Shown one piece after another: positions 41,812 to 50,497 of a stretch of DNA of 64,000 nt; the stretch's first letter is position 1, and every line of letters begins with the position of its first letter. Location: contig MAAM01000004.1 of assembly GCA_002162695.1 (NCBI GenBank), forward strand, positions 1-64,000, given 5' to 3'. The notes below the pieces were generated by a model. The model searched no databases. It worked only from the letters and a program-made list of their open reading frames with translations, and was not told the origin of the DNA. Made by a program: the position numbers and the translations under genes. The DNA is from Cycloclasticus sp. 46_120_T64. GTDB lineage: Bacteria; Pseudomonadota; Gammaproteobacteria; Methylococcales; Cycloclasticaceae.

Positions 41812-42056
41812 TCACAGGTGCCTAATGTATAACTGCGAGTGCCTTCCGCGGAGCAGGCTGCACAGGCTGAGCTATAACTGCGTTCGGTGGTGTTCTTTAG
41901 CGTTGCACAAACGGGTTCATATTGCATCGCGCACAACTGTGGCCTATCGTGTGTGCAGCTTAAGTGCGGAGTGTTTCCCTTGTTCACTAAGGGCGTCGAG
42001 CAACCGTGGATACTCATTAAGGCTAGCAGTATCAATAAAGGGACGGTGTTACGCAT
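41808..42056 (-). CDS. Small lipoprotein with Kazal-like domain
   Basis: 82 residues from the ATG at 42056, chosen for its AGGATA ribosome binding site. A lipobox (LMSIHGC, Cys19) marks it as a lipoprotein. The mature part has six cysteines (34, 42, 50, 65, 68, 81) with the pattern QYEPVCA, YSSACAAC and YTLGTC, the outline of a Kazal-type protease inhibitor domain. Bacterial Kazal-like lipoproteins are poorly known; the role could be protease inhibition at the envelope. The stop overlaps the start of pldA by 4 bp, so the two are probably co-expressed. Confidence 0.82.
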   Translation of the reverse strand: MRNTVPLLILLALMSIHGCSTPLVNKGNTPHLSCTHDRPQLCAMQYEPVCATLKNTTERSYSSACAACSAEGTRSYTLGTCE

Positions 42057-42087
42057 AAGTTTTATCCTAATCAAGCGGGGTTAAAGG

Positions 42088-42474
42088 CTATTTTTTACTG
42101 GGAATAAACAGTCCAAGCAACACCATTAGGCCGGTAATAAGGTGGGTAAAGATTAATACAGGCCTGCTGTAGGCTAGATCTTCTTGTTGTAGATAAACCG
42201 CTAATTGGCTCTGTTCTGCGCCTAAGCTGTTGAGGTCACTGACAATCGCGGCGACCTGGTTTAGCAAGTTAATACTAACCGCTAAATTAATCCCGGCAAA
42301 GAGGCCGTAGAATAATAAGAAACTGATTTTGAAGCCGGTTTTAATATTAAGATCAAAGGCAAATAAACCACCGAGTAAGGCGAGGTGTAAGCTGATGAAA
42401 ACGGCCCAGTGTTCATACAGTTGGGTGTGTAGCTGGGTCGATAGGCTAATTAATTCAAAAAGAGACAGGTCCAT
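42088..42474 (-). CDS. Small hypothetical membrane protein
   Basis: 128 residues with about four hydrophobic stretches: WAVFISLHLALLGGLFAF, ISFLLFYGLFAGINLAVSI and VLIFTHLITGLMVLLGLFI, plus a weaker first one. Not recognised as a named family. It lies 9 bp after the K+ channel-like gene and is likely in the same transcript. Confidence 0.75.
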   Translation of the reverse strand: MDLSLFELISLSTQLHTQLYEHWAVFISLHLALLGGLFAFDLNIKTGFKISFLLFYGLFAGINLAVSINLLNQVAAIVSDLNSLGAEQSQLAVYLQQEDLAYSRPVLIFTHLITGLMVLLGLFIPSKK

Positions 42475-42483
42475 AGGCTTGGT

Positions 42484-42837
42484 TTATTTAAGTTTGTGTT
42501 GCATGCGTTCAATACGCAATGGGTCAATGTGCTTATCGAAGGCAATGCCGGTCGACTTCAGCGTGATGGCAATAATAATGCCGCTTAGCATCATGCCAAC
42601 AATGGCGATGAAAACAGAGAAGGTTTTAGATATTTTCTTGATCGGGCGCATATCACCATAACCCACCGTGCTTGCGGTAATAAACGACCAATAAAGTGCA
42701 TCAAATCGGCTCCAGTTTTCCACCTTAGCGACAATTTGCCCCAGTAGGATGATGATAAAGAACAGTAGTCCAATTAGGGGCAGCAGCAGGTACAGTGCGC
42801 CGCTGAATAGCTGAATAAATGTCAGTAGAAAATCCAT
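42484..42837 (-). CDS. Two-helix potassium channel-like protein
   Basis: 117 residues. The first transmembrane helix (SGALYLLLPLIGLLFFIIILLG) is followed by a pore helix and the K+ selectivity filter TVGYGD at residues 57-62, then a second transmembrane helix (FSVFIAIVGMMLSGIIIAITL). This is the minimal Ion_trans_2 (KcsA/MthK-like) pore with no regulatory domain. It probably forms tetramers in the inner membrane. It is followed by a small membrane protein. Confidence 0.93.
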   Translation of the reverse strand: MDFLLTFIQLFSGALYLLLPLIGLLFFIIILLGQIVAKVENWSRFDALYWSFITASTVGYGDMRPIKKISKTFSVFIAIVGMMLSGIIIAITLKSTGIAFDKHIDPLRIERMQHKLK

Positions 42838-42857
42838 CTTGTCGCTGTGCGGCCGGT

Positions 42858-44231
42858 TTACCAGTTACCGCCGAGTGCGAGATAGAAGTTCAGGCGCTGC
42901 TCAAGCTGGGCACGCTTAATAAATAACAAGTTACTTTCGGCGGATATCGCTTGTTGTTGAAAACTTAAGGTGTCGAGCAAGGAGGACTCACCCTCTTGGT
43001 ACCTGAGCTGGGCGATATGGTAGGCTTTTTGACTTTGTTTTAATGCTTCAGCTAACACCGCTTCTCGTTGGCTCAGCAGCTGTGCTTGATCTAAATTATG
43101 TTCGACTTCTGCAAAAGCGTTTAATGCGCTACCGGCATAATCATCTAAGGCTTGTTGTTGTTCAAGGGTGCTAATTTCTACATCAATGCGTCGTTTACCC
43201 GCATCAAATAAAGGGCTGAGTAAATTAGCTCCCAGCTGCCAAGCAACATTAGCGGGGCTGAGAATATCGCTCAGCGACGGTGAGGCACCACTCAGCGTAC
43301 CGGTCAGCGAAAAACTCGGTAACTGGGCAGCTTTGGCTTGTGCGTTGGCATTAAATGCCGAGGCCACACGTCGCTCGGCAGCAATAATATCGGGGCGTCG
43401 CTCTAGTACGCTGGAGGGTATGCCAGCGGGTGGGTTGTTTGGCAGGGTGGGTAATACGTTGGCGATCTCGATACTGCTACTTGGATAGCGACCCAACAGC
43501 ACTTCAATGGCCCTTAATGCCTCACGGGTAGAGGCATTAAGGTTTAACAGTTGGTCTTTAGCCAATGCCACATTCGCTTTATTGAGTGCGGCATCTTGTT
43601 CTGAAGCGCTGCCTAGCTCTAGTTTTAGCAGGGTGATGCGCAGGTTTTTTTGGCTGATTTTAAGGTTATTTTGCGCGAGCTGAGCTTGTTGTTTTGCCTC
43701 GATGATTTTGAGGTAGGTTTTAGCAATATTGTTACTTAATGAATGTTTGGCAAATAGATAGTCGGCGGTACTGGCTTGGGCGCTACTGCTGGCTGCATCA
43801 ACACCGGCTTGAATGCGGCCCCAAAGGTCTAATTCCCACGAGGCGGTTACGCCAACATTGATTGCCTGGGTTGAACTGCCGCCATCGGCACTGCCAGACT
43901 GGGTTCGAGCTAACGATAGATCCACCGTTGGTTTTAATCGAGCGCCGGCTTGTTTAGCCAGTAACCAGGCTTTATCCATATTGGCTGCCGCTAAGCGTAG
44001 ATCGGTGTTATTTGCCTGCCCCTCTTTGATGAGCGCGAGCATTAATGGGTCGTTAAATTGTTGTAACCAATCGCTATCTGCGCTGGCTGGAATAGCCTGG
44101 TTCTGCGCCCAGTTAGCAGGGACTAACTGTTTATCAATTGCTTGTTGAGCATCGTGTTGCGGGTGATACAAAGCACATGAGCTGAGGCTCAGTAATAAAA
44201 GACTTGAGCTAATGAATCTTTTATAAGGCAT
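42858..44231 (-). CDS. RND efflux outer-membrane lipoprotein (NodT family)
   Basis: 457 residues from the ATG at 44231, with a lipobox signal (LLLSLSSC). It is a TolC-like channel with two repeated helical and beta halves: LRLAAANMDKAWLLAKQAGARLKP near 75, then GIPSSVLERRPDIIAAERRVASAFNANAQAKAAQLPSFSLTG near 275-316, the family signature. It is the third gene after the adaptor and permease on the same strand and overlaps the permease end by 11 bp, giving a complete tripartite pump. Confidence 0.95.
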   Translation of the reverse strand: MPYKRFISSSLLLLSLSSCALYHPQHDAQQAIDKQLVPANWAQNQAIPASADSDWLQQFNDPLMLALIKEGQANNTDLRLAAANMDKAWLLAKQAGARLKPTVDLSLARTQSGSADGGSSTQAINVGVTASWELDLWGRIQAGVDAASSSAQASTADYLFAKHSLSNNIAKTYLKIIEAKQQAQLAQNNLKISQKNLRITLLKLELGSASEQDAALNKANVALAKDQLLNLNASTREALRAIEVLLGRYPSSSIEIANVLPTLPNNPPAGIPSSVLERRPDIIAAERRVASAFNANAQAKAAQLPSFSLTGTLSGASPSLSDILSPANVAWQLGANLLSPLFDAGKRRIDVEISTLEQQQALDDYAGSALNAFAEVEHNLDQAQLLSQREAVLAEALKQSQKAYHIAQLRYQEGESSLLDTLSFQQQAISAESNLLFIKRAQLEQRLNFYLALGGNW

Positions 44232-47200
44232 GGGCACTTTCCTTGGCATTAATATTCATAAAAACGGCGTATAACACCGGCACGATCAGCAGCGTTAATA
44301 AGGTGGCAAAGGTTAAGCCAAAAACCATCACCACGGCCATCGATTGAAAAAAGGCATCAAAAAACAAGGGGATAACACCCAGAGCGGTGGTGAATGAGCC
44401 GAGTACAACCGGGCGAACACGGCTGGCTGCCGAGTCAACAATGGCATCAAAACGTGGTTTACCTTCGGCTATTTCAAAGTCCATTCTATCGACCAGAATA
44501 ATGCCGTTTTGGATCAGTAAGCCAGATAATGACAGGAGACCGAGCAGGCCCATAAACTCAAGAGGAATACCGGTGACGACCAGGCCAAAAACCACCCCAA
44601 TAGCGGCTAGAGGTACGACCAACCAAATAATCAATGGTTGGCGGATTTTGCCAAATAAAACTACCACCACCAACACCATTGCCATAAAACCGATTGGGAT
44701 GGCGGATAAGAGGTTACTGTTAGCATCGCCGGAAGCGCCGGCTTCGCCGCCCCATTCAAGGGTATAACCATCGGCTAAGGGAATTGCTTCAATACGCGCT
44801 TGAATACGCTGCAGTAATTGACTGGTTAATTCGGAGGGAATTGGATCAGCTTGTGCTTTTATCCGATAAATACGGTTTTCACTGCGGAGTTGAGCATCAC
44901 GCCAGGTGGTTTTAAAGCCATCGGTGACTTGGTTAATAGGCACCATTTTGCCGCTGCCACTGCTCAATACCTGGATCGCTGTTATGTTTTCAATGGCGGC
45001 ATTTTCAGTCTCCGGTAGGCGAGAAATAATCGGTATTAGCTCATCTTTTTCGCGATATTCTCCTACCTTCTTGCCAGCATAATAATGCATTAGGGCATCG
45101 GCGAGATCTTCTCTAGAGACACCGGCACGACGACCTTTCACAGCGGAATATAGCGGTTCAACCACGGCAACCGGTTCACGCCAATCATCTCTGATCGATA
45201 AGGCACCGCCATCGGCCTGCATTATTTGTTTTGCTTGATTGGCCAATTTTCTTAGCACTTGTGGGTCTGGGCCGCTAAATTCAGCCTCAATTTTAGAGCC
45301 GCCTCCGGGGCCTAAAACAAAACGCCAAATCTTTGCTTGTGCATTGGGGAAACCGTTGTCAATAAAGGTTTGAATAGTTGGCATCATGCCGTCTAACTGG
45401 TGGTAGTCGTCGACTTTAATCAGGAGCTGGCCATAAGCACTGTTAGTGGATTCAGAACGATAGGTCAGCATATAGCGCACCCCTCCGCCACCAATTAAGG
45501 TTTGCACGGCATTCACCCCATCCATGTTGCTTATAAAGGCTTCAATTTTTTGCATATCTTGTTCAGTACGCTCAATTCTTGTCCCTTCAGGTAGCCAATA
45601 GTCCACCACCAGTTGCGGTGAGGTGGATTGAGGGAAGAAGCCACTCGTGATGAATTTTGCCCCCCAAATGGATAGACTAAATAAGCATAAGACTAAGAAA
45701 ATAACCCACAAAGGTGAACGCAAAGCCAAGCGCATGAGCTTTTTGTAAGCCACCAGGAATGGGCTTTGGGCCGTATTGTTGGCCTTTGTTTGAAGTTTAT
45801 CGGGAAATAACCAGTAACACACCAGCGGAGTGGTGGTCATCGCAAAGAACCAGCTGGCAAAGAGGGCAATCATCACCACCCAAAATAAATCACCGGTATA
45901 TTCTGCCGTTTCCCCAGGCGCTAAGCCAATGGGCGCAAAGGCAATAACCCCAACCAAGGTGCCTGCTAATAACGGCCATTTTGTTTGAGCCACAATTTCT
46001 TTAGCGACGGTAAGTTTTTTCTTGCCCTGTTGAACACCGACCAGTATCGCTTCGGTAATAACCACCGCATTATCAACCATCATGCCGAGTGAGATAATTA
46101 AGGCGCCTAAGGAAATACGGTGAATGGGAATCGCCAGCAGTTGCATACAAGCGAGGGTAGCTGCCACGGTGAGCAACAGAATAAAGGCCATCACGATAGC
46201 GGAATGACGGCCCATAAATATTAATAAGGAGGCAATCACGATCACTAAGGCGGCGATCACATTCATCACAAAATCATCGACCGATGCGGCGACTATTTTA
46301 CCTTGGTGATAGTATTCATCCACGGCGATGCCGAGAGGGCGACGGCTAATGGCTTCTTTAAGTTTTGCATCAACTGCTTTGCCGACCACCACAACATTGC
46401 CACCGGCCACATTGGCGATGGCGAGTGAAATAGCACGCTTGCCGTTATAACGAATAATTTTTTCAGCGGGTGATTGATAACCACGATAAACCTTGGCGAG
46501 GTCTTTTAGATAAATCAATTTGCCATCGTTGCTGGTAGACACGAGCAAGTTTTCTATCGCTGCAACCGAGTCAATGGTACCTGAGGGGGCGATACTGATA
46601 CGTTGATCGCCAATATTGACACTACCGGCGGCAACAATAGCGTTTTGTTGCCCAAGAATATCGTATAAACGCTGGATTGAGACCCCGAGTAGGGCGCTAT
46701 TTTCCTGTGATATTTCAATAAAAATAGCTTCCTTTTGAGCTCCAGTGAGTTTTACTTTGCCGACACCGGTAACTTGTAAAAGTTCTTTTTGCAACTGCTT
46801 GGCGTAGGCTTTGAGTTCGGCATAGCTGTAATCATCGCCGCTAATGAAATAGGACAGCCCATAAACATCGCCAAAATCATCATTAACGACCGGTTGTTGA
46901 GCCGCTTGCGGTAAGGAGCGTTTAGCGTCGTTAACTTTATTGCGCAGCTTGGTCCAAATGATTTGCAGGTCGTCTTTGGAGGGGGATAATTTGAATTTAA
47001 TATCAACACTAATTTCGGATCGTCCCGTCGATGACTTACTATGAATAGCCTCAACTTCTTGTAGTTGTTGTAAAGCAGTTTCGAGTGGCTCGCTGACCTC
47101 TTCGGCCACCTGTTTAGGGCTAGCACCAGGGTAATTGGTGTAAATTTTGGCGGTGCGAATGGTGAACTCAGGATCTTCAAAACGCGGCATGGTGTTATAG

Positions 47201-47283
47201 GCATCCCAGCCGCCCCAAAAGGCTAATAAAATAACAATAATGCTTAAAAGCGGCTTCTTTATGGAAAATTCAGCAAGGTTCAT
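44221..47283 (-). CDS. RND family multidrug-type efflux permease (inner membrane)
   Basis: 1020 residues, 12 predicted transmembrane helices with two large periplasmic loops. It starts MNLAEFSIKKPLLSIIVILLAFWGGWDAYNTMPRFEDPEF and has the RND signatures GALIISLGMMVDNAVVITEAI with the proton-relay Asp region, and GLLGLLSLSGLLIQNGIILVDRMDFEI. Its closest layout is the HAE1/TriC-like branch. The substrate cannot be read from sequence. It lies 15 bp after the adaptor gene. Confidence 0.95.
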   Translation of the reverse strand: MNLAEFSIKKPLLSIIVILLAFWGGWDAYNTMPRFEDPEFTIRTAKIYTNYPGASPKQVAEEVSEPLETALQQLQEVEAIHSKSSTGRSEISVDIKFKLSPSKDDLQIIWTKLRNKVNDAKRSLPQAAQQPVVNDDFGDVYGLSYFISGDDYSYAELKAYAKQLQKELLQVTGVGKVKLTGAQKEAIFIEISQENSALLGVSIQRLYDILGQQNAIVAAGSVNIGDQRISIAPSGTIDSVAAIENLLVSTSNDGKLIYLKDLAKVYRGYQSPAEKIIRYNGKRAISLAIANVAGGNVVVVGKAVDAKLKEAISRRPLGIAVDEYYHQGKIVAASVDDFVMNVIAALVIVIASLLIFMGRHSAIVMAFILLLTVAATLACMQLLAIPIHRISLGALIISLGMMVDNAVVITEAILVGVQQGKKKLTVAKEIVAQTKWPLLAGTLVGVIAFAPIGLAPGETAEYTGDLFWVVMIALFASWFFAMTTTPLVCYWLFPDKLQTKANNTAQSPFLVAYKKLMRLALRSPLWVIFLVLCLFSLSIWGAKFITSGFFPQSTSPQLVVDYWLPEGTRIERTEQDMQKIEAFISNMDGVNAVQTLIGGGGVRYMLTYRSESTNSAYGQLLIKVDDYHQLDGMMPTIQTFIDNGFPNAQAKIWRFVLGPGGGSKIEAEFSGPDPQVLRKLANQAKQIMQADGGALSIRDDWREPVAVVEPLYSAVKGRRAGVSREDLADALMHYYAGKKVGEYREKDELIPIISRLPETENAAIENITAIQVLSSGSGKMVPINQVTDGFKTTWRDAQLRSENRIYRIKAQADPIPSELTSQLLQRIQARIEAIPLADGYTLEWGGEAGASGDANSNLLSAIPIGFMAMVLVVVVLFGKIRQPLIIWLVVPLAAIGVVFGLVVTGIPLEFMGLLGLLSLSGLLIQNGIILVDRMDFEIAEGKPRFDAIVDSAASRVRPVVLGSFTTALGVIPLFFDAFFQSMAVVMVFGLTFATLLTLLIVPVLYAVFMNINAKESAHAL

Positions 47284-47298
47284 AACGACGGGCCTCCG

Positions 47299-48393
47299 CT
47301 AGTGAGGGGTAGAGTTAATAGACCAAGCACGGACTTTCATCCCTGCTGAAAGGTACGATACGCCGCTAATAACGATGCTGTCTCCTACCGAAAGCCCCGA
47401 TAAAATCGTGAGTTGGGCGCCAACCGCCGGTGCAATTTTTATCGGCTGCTTAACGACACTCATATCATCTTTATTTAGCAACCAAACATAGTGTGTTTCA
47501 GCCTCCTTGAAAATAGCGCTGAGTGGGATTTTGATGGTTTGTGAGTCGCTGTTTATCTTATTATCTTTCAGCCAAAGTGTGGCCGCCATACCGGGCAGTA
47601 CGATGAGCTCCGCAGGGGCTTCAAAAGAAAAGCGCACTTCATAGGTTTGTGACAGGGTATCGGCTTCTAAGGAGATTTCTTTGAAATGTATAGGAATCTG
47701 GGTGGTCGGTGAGGCAGCCAAGGTGAGGTAATTTCCCCTGTTCTGAACTTTTTTGTTTTTAGCTCGAGCAATAATGTGGGCTGGTACGTTAATTTTAGCT
47801 TGCAAGCCGCCTTGCCCAAGTAGGCTGATAACGGTGTTGCCTGCTTGTACACTTTGGTGTTTTTTAAGTGAAACGGTCGCGATATGGCCGTTATAGGGGG
47901 CAATAAGGGTGGTGTCTTTCAGTGCTTTCTCAGCACTACTGAGTTGAGCCCGGCTAATGTCCCGCTGAGACTTGCGTTGTTTGAGTTCACTGCGTGATAT
48001 AGCCCCTTCACTGATGAGTCGTTGAGCGCGCTTATAGTTGTCATCAAGATTGTTAAACTCTGCACGAGCAGAACGTAGTTTATCGTTGATATTATGCTGG
48101 TCTAGTTGTGCCAGAATATCACCTTGCTTAACACGTTGGCCCTCTACAACCAGTAAATTCTCGATAACACCACTTTGTTCAAAACTCAACTCTCTCAGTT
48201 GTTCGGAATGAATTAATGCGGGGTGGGCTAAAAAACCGATTTTATTGGCATATTTAAGCTCAAGTAATTTGACCGGGCGTGGAGTGGAGTTTTTATCCGC
48301 CTTTTCCGCTGGGGGTGAGTCACAGGCGATTAAGCAAAGTAACAGGCTTAGGCTGGTGAAAAGCCGACGATAGAAAGAAGTTGTGAGGTGCAT
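47299..48393 (-). CDS. RND efflux periplasmic adaptor lipoprotein (HlyD/MFP family)
   Basis: 364 residues with a lipoprotein signal (SLLLCLIACDSPP). It has the biotinyl-lipoyl half motif SGVIENLLVVEGQRVKQGDILAQLD near 73-97, the helical hairpin, the second lipoyl half TLIAPYNGHIATVSLKKHQSVQAGNTVISLLG and a beta barrel. It bridges the RND permease and the outer-membrane channel encoded downstream. It is the first gene of the pump operon; a small inverted repeat GCCTTC/GAAGGC at 48476-48492 upstream could be a regulator site. Confidence 0.94.
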   Translation of the reverse strand: MHLTTSFYRRLFTSLSLLLCLIACDSPPAEKADKNSTPRPVKLLELKYANKIGFLAHPALIHSEQLRELSFEQSGVIENLLVVEGQRVKQGDILAQLDQHNINDKLRSARAEFNNLDDNYKRAQRLISEGAISRSELKQRKSQRDISRAQLSSAEKALKDTTLIAPYNGHIATVSLKKHQSVQAGNTVISLLGQGGLQAKINVPAHIIARAKNKKVQNRGNYLTLAASPTTQIPIHFKEISLEADTLSQTYEVRFSFEAPAELIVLPGMAATLWLKDNKINSDSQTIKIPLSAIFKEAETHYVWLLNKDDMSVVKQPIKIAPAVGAQLTILSGLSVGDSIVISGVSYLSAGMKVRAWSINSTPH

Positions 48394-48562
48394 ATTAGCG
48401 TCCCTTGCTAAAATTTATTGACTGAGCGACGTTGAAACCTGAGTCATTATTGTTGTCAGGATTGTACCCTTGAAGGCCTTCTTAAAGAAGGCTGTTTATA
48501 TGTCAGCGGTGTTTGTTGATATGAATATTAGGTGGATTTTTTGTATGTCAGTTGCATCAGTG

Positions 48563-48609
48563 CAGACTAAAATGTGTACGAAGGAACACATTTTAGTCTG
48601 GGTTTTTTT
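48563..48609 (+). terminator. Strong 15-bp perfect hairpin with T tract on the forward strand
   Basis: Arms CAGACTAAAATGTGT (48563-48577) and ACACATTTTAGTCTG (48586-48600) with an 8-base loop, then GG and seven T (48603-48609). The T tract follows on the forward strand, yet both flanking genes run on the reverse strand. It sits directly after the DUF4202 stop, so it may still stop that transcript, or it may end an unseen forward transcript. Confidence 0.7.
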
Positions 48610-49189
48610 AGCTTAGAGCTTTCTCAACAAGAGTTTGCAATTTAGCCTCTAAGCTTAGCTTCAGCGCGGCTTGGTGGCCGTTATCTGACATTTTTGCCCA
48701 TGTTTTTTGCACAATATCGATGATTTTTTCATCAGAGTGTTTTGAGGCGAAAGGGCCGAAGTAGTAGTTTAAGAAAACGAGGCAGGTCACGTCTTCTAAG
48801 GTTTGTACCTCTAGGTCTGTTTTAAGCTTTCGTTTTTGAATAATAAGTTTGGCGCGTTTGATCTCTTCAACGCTATAGCCGGTTGTTTGCATAGCCTCAG
48901 CTAAGGTGCTGGCATGAAGTTTCGCTAAATCGGTTCGCCACTTCAGGTAGCCTTCTAGTCCTTCTGGGTAGTCTTGGCGTGATGATTTCCAACGGCAGAC
49001 GTGCTGCGCGTAACAGGCGAGAGTTAGTGGTTCCGAGGCGTCTTCTATAAAGCCCTGCAGGGTGCTGAGCATGCGCTGTGAATACAGTACCTCGTTGTTG
49101 ATTGATACACCATCGACCATCGTTTGTTTAGGGTCATCTTGATTTGCTTGGTCAATTAAGGCGATACAGGTGGATAGTTTATTTGGCAT
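48608..49189 (-). CDS. DUF4202 family protein
   Basis: 193 residues, all-helical, matching DUF4202: VLYSQRMLSTLQGF, LACYAQHVCRWKSSRQDYPEGLEGYLKWRTDLAKLHA, TLEDVTCLVFLNYYFGPFASKHSDEKIIDIVQKTWAKMSDNGHQAAL. The paired His and Glu residues look like an HD-domain-like metal site, but the function is not known. It is a single gene with a strong hairpin directly after its stop. Confidence 0.88.
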   Translation of the reverse strand: MPNKLSTCIALIDQANQDDPKQTMVDGVSINNEVLYSQRMLSTLQGFIEDASEPLTLACYAQHVCRWKSSRQDYPEGLEGYLKWRTDLAKLHASTLAEAMQTTGYSVEEIKRAKLIIQKRKLKTDLEVQTLEDVTCLVFLNYYFGPFASKHSDEKIIDIVQKTWAKMSDNGHQAALKLSLEAKLQTLVEKALS

Positions 49190-49536
49190 AGCGGGCTGTG
49201 TTTTGTGGGTTGTGAGGCTATATCTTAATCAATCTACCGTTGGTAAATCGAATTTATACGTAATAATTTAAATCGCTAGTCGAGGCTTGCCTTAGAAAAT
49301 AGGGTTAGTGTAAATTTCTGGGCTGTTTCTCAGCAAGTGGGAATATTGTTGTTTTCTGTTAACAGGTGTTATTTGTGGGGCAATTGTTTCGATCATCGGC
49401 TAAATGTTAGGTGTATGGGGGTTACAGGCTGAATGTCATTGGTATATCACAATGTTGACCCTGAGTTTTTTGGCTTGTTTTTAATCGCTTTATGCCTGTA
49501 GGATCAATGCCTTAATTTTTCACAAGCGGGTGTATT
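49190..49536. other. Intergenic region (divergent promoters expected); no gene seen
   Basis: 347 bp between the divergent DUF4202 gene and the MddA/NnrU-like gene. It contains no coding frame with codon support, no tRNA and no clear repeat. A TTGACC near 49452 could be a -35 element for the downstream gene, but no convincing -10 element follows at 16-18 bp. Confidence 0.4.
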
Positions 49537-50256
49537 ATGCGGTTATTGGTATTGTTGTATGCGGTTGTTAGTTATTTCATTTTTTTTGCTATCTTTGTGT
49601 ATTTTGGGGCGTTTGTCGCCGATGTTTTTGTTCCAAAGTCGATTTCCGTACCGGCGAAGTATTCAGAGAATGCCTTGCTGATTAATATCGGTCTCTTATT
49701 GATGTGGGGTGTGCAGCACAGCGTGATGGCTCGTGGTTGGTTTAAAGAAATGATTTCCAGTGTGGTTCCGCACCAGGTTGAGCGTGCGACTTATGTGCTG
49801 GTGTCTTCGCTTACCTTGGCGGTACTTATGCTGTTTTGGCAGCCAATGGAAGGGATTATTTGGCAAGTAGAGAATGAGTTGGCCCAGCAGGTCATTTGGG
49901 TCTTATTTGGTTTCGGTTGGGTATTGGTATTACTGGCTACCTTTTTAACCGACCACTTCGATTTATTTGGTTTACGCCAAGGTTGGTTATACTTCGTCAA
50001 AAAAACCTATACCCCAGTTGTTTTCACTAAAAGTTTTTTTTACCACTGGATTCGACACCCGATGATGCTCGGTATTTTGATTGCTTTTTGGTCAGTTCCT
50101 ATGATGACGCTGGGGCATTTGGTGTTTTCACTCGGCATGACGCTGTATGTAGTGATTGGTATGTACTTTGAAGAAAAAGGCTTGGCCCGTGAGTTAGGCG
50201 AGACCTATACCAGCTACCAACAAGAAACCAAGAAAATCATTCCCAAAGTCTATTAG
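49537..50256 (+). CDS. MddA/NnrU-like integral membrane methyltransferase
   Basis: 239 residues with about five or six hydrophobic helices. The sequence pattern (LLLMWGVQHSVMARGWFK, VERATYVLVSSLTLAVLMLFWQPM, LFGLRQGW, then KSFFYHWIRHPMMLGILIAFW and EEKGLARELGETY) matches the family that includes methanethiol S-methyltransferase MddA and NnrU/ICMT-like proteins. MddA methylates methanethiol to dimethyl sulfide using SAM. It lies directly upstream of the SAH-riboswitch leader and the metK-ahcY-metF genes that make and recycle SAM. The family is confident; the DMS function is inference. Confidence 0.75.
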   Translation: MRLLVLLYAVVSYFIFFAIFVYFGAFVADVFVPKSISVPAKYSENALLINIGLLLMWGVQHSVMARGWFKEMISSVVPHQVERATYVLVSSLTLAVLMLFWQPMEGIIWQVENELAQQVIWVLFGFGWVLVLLATFLTDHFDLFGLRQGWLYFVKKTYTPVVFTKSFFYHWIRHPMMLGILIAFWSVPMMTLGHLVFSLGMTLYVVIGMYFEEKGLARELGETYTSYQQETKKIIPKVY

Positions 50257-50265
50257 GTGTTTGTC

Positions 50266-50293
50266 TTGTTTTTTTGAAAACATCCACTAAAAT
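50266..50293 (+). promoter_or_regulatory. Candidate promoter of the metK leader
   Basis: TTGTTT (50266-50271), a 16-bp spacer and TAAAAT (50288-50293), with transcription predicted to begin close to the first pairing arm of the riboswitch at 50301. Weak -35 and good -10; assigned by eye. Confidence 0.45.
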
Positions 50294-50300
50294 GCAAACA

Positions 50301-50370
50301 CTTGTTTAAGGAACGCTGCGCCAGGATCTTCCTGCTAGGCTTATTCAAGAATTAATATTTAACGGCGTTC
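50301..50370 (+). ncRNA. S-adenosylhomocysteine (SAH) riboswitch aptamer
   Basis: The conserved core GGAACGCTGC (50310-50319) corresponds to the SAH aptamer GGAGCGCTGC core, CTAGGCTT (50335-50342) to CCAGGCTC, and AACGGCGTTC (50361-50370) to AACGGCGCTC. Pairing also fits: P1 50301-50310 with 50340-50349 (8 of 10 pairs), a hairpin CAGGA (50322-50326) with TCCTG (50330-50334), and the long-range pairing GAACGC (50311-50316) with GCGTTC (50365-50370), where the change from GC to AT is compensated on both sides. Known SAH riboswitches activate ahcY, metH or metF when SAH is high. This one precedes metK-ahcY-metF. Confidence 0.85.
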
Positions 50371-50408
50371 ATTATTAACAGGTCACTGGAATAATGAACG
50401 TTGTGTCT

Positions 50409-50434
50409 AAGATTTAAGCTCTTAAATCTTTTTT
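50409..50434 (+). terminator. Intrinsic terminator in the metK leader
   Basis: Perfect stem AAGATTTAAG (50409-50418) with CTTAAATCTT (50421-50430), then T residues to 50434. It lies 64 bp before metK and after the SAH aptamer, so it could be the expression platform. Upstream, GTTCATTATT (50367-50376) can pair with AATAATGAAC (50390-50399). That hairpin shares bases 50367-50370 with the SAH pseudoknot. Confidence 0.75.
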
Positions 50435-50497
50435 GCCATATCAGGCATCGCCACGTGCTCATGTTTCAGTACCGTTGACAATAATGGGACATTTATT

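Noticed and set aside
40783-42474. Toxin-antitoxin or immunity pair among the small genes near pldA
   Set aside because: The small genes show lipoprotein and membrane-protein features rather than toxin or antitoxin signatures.
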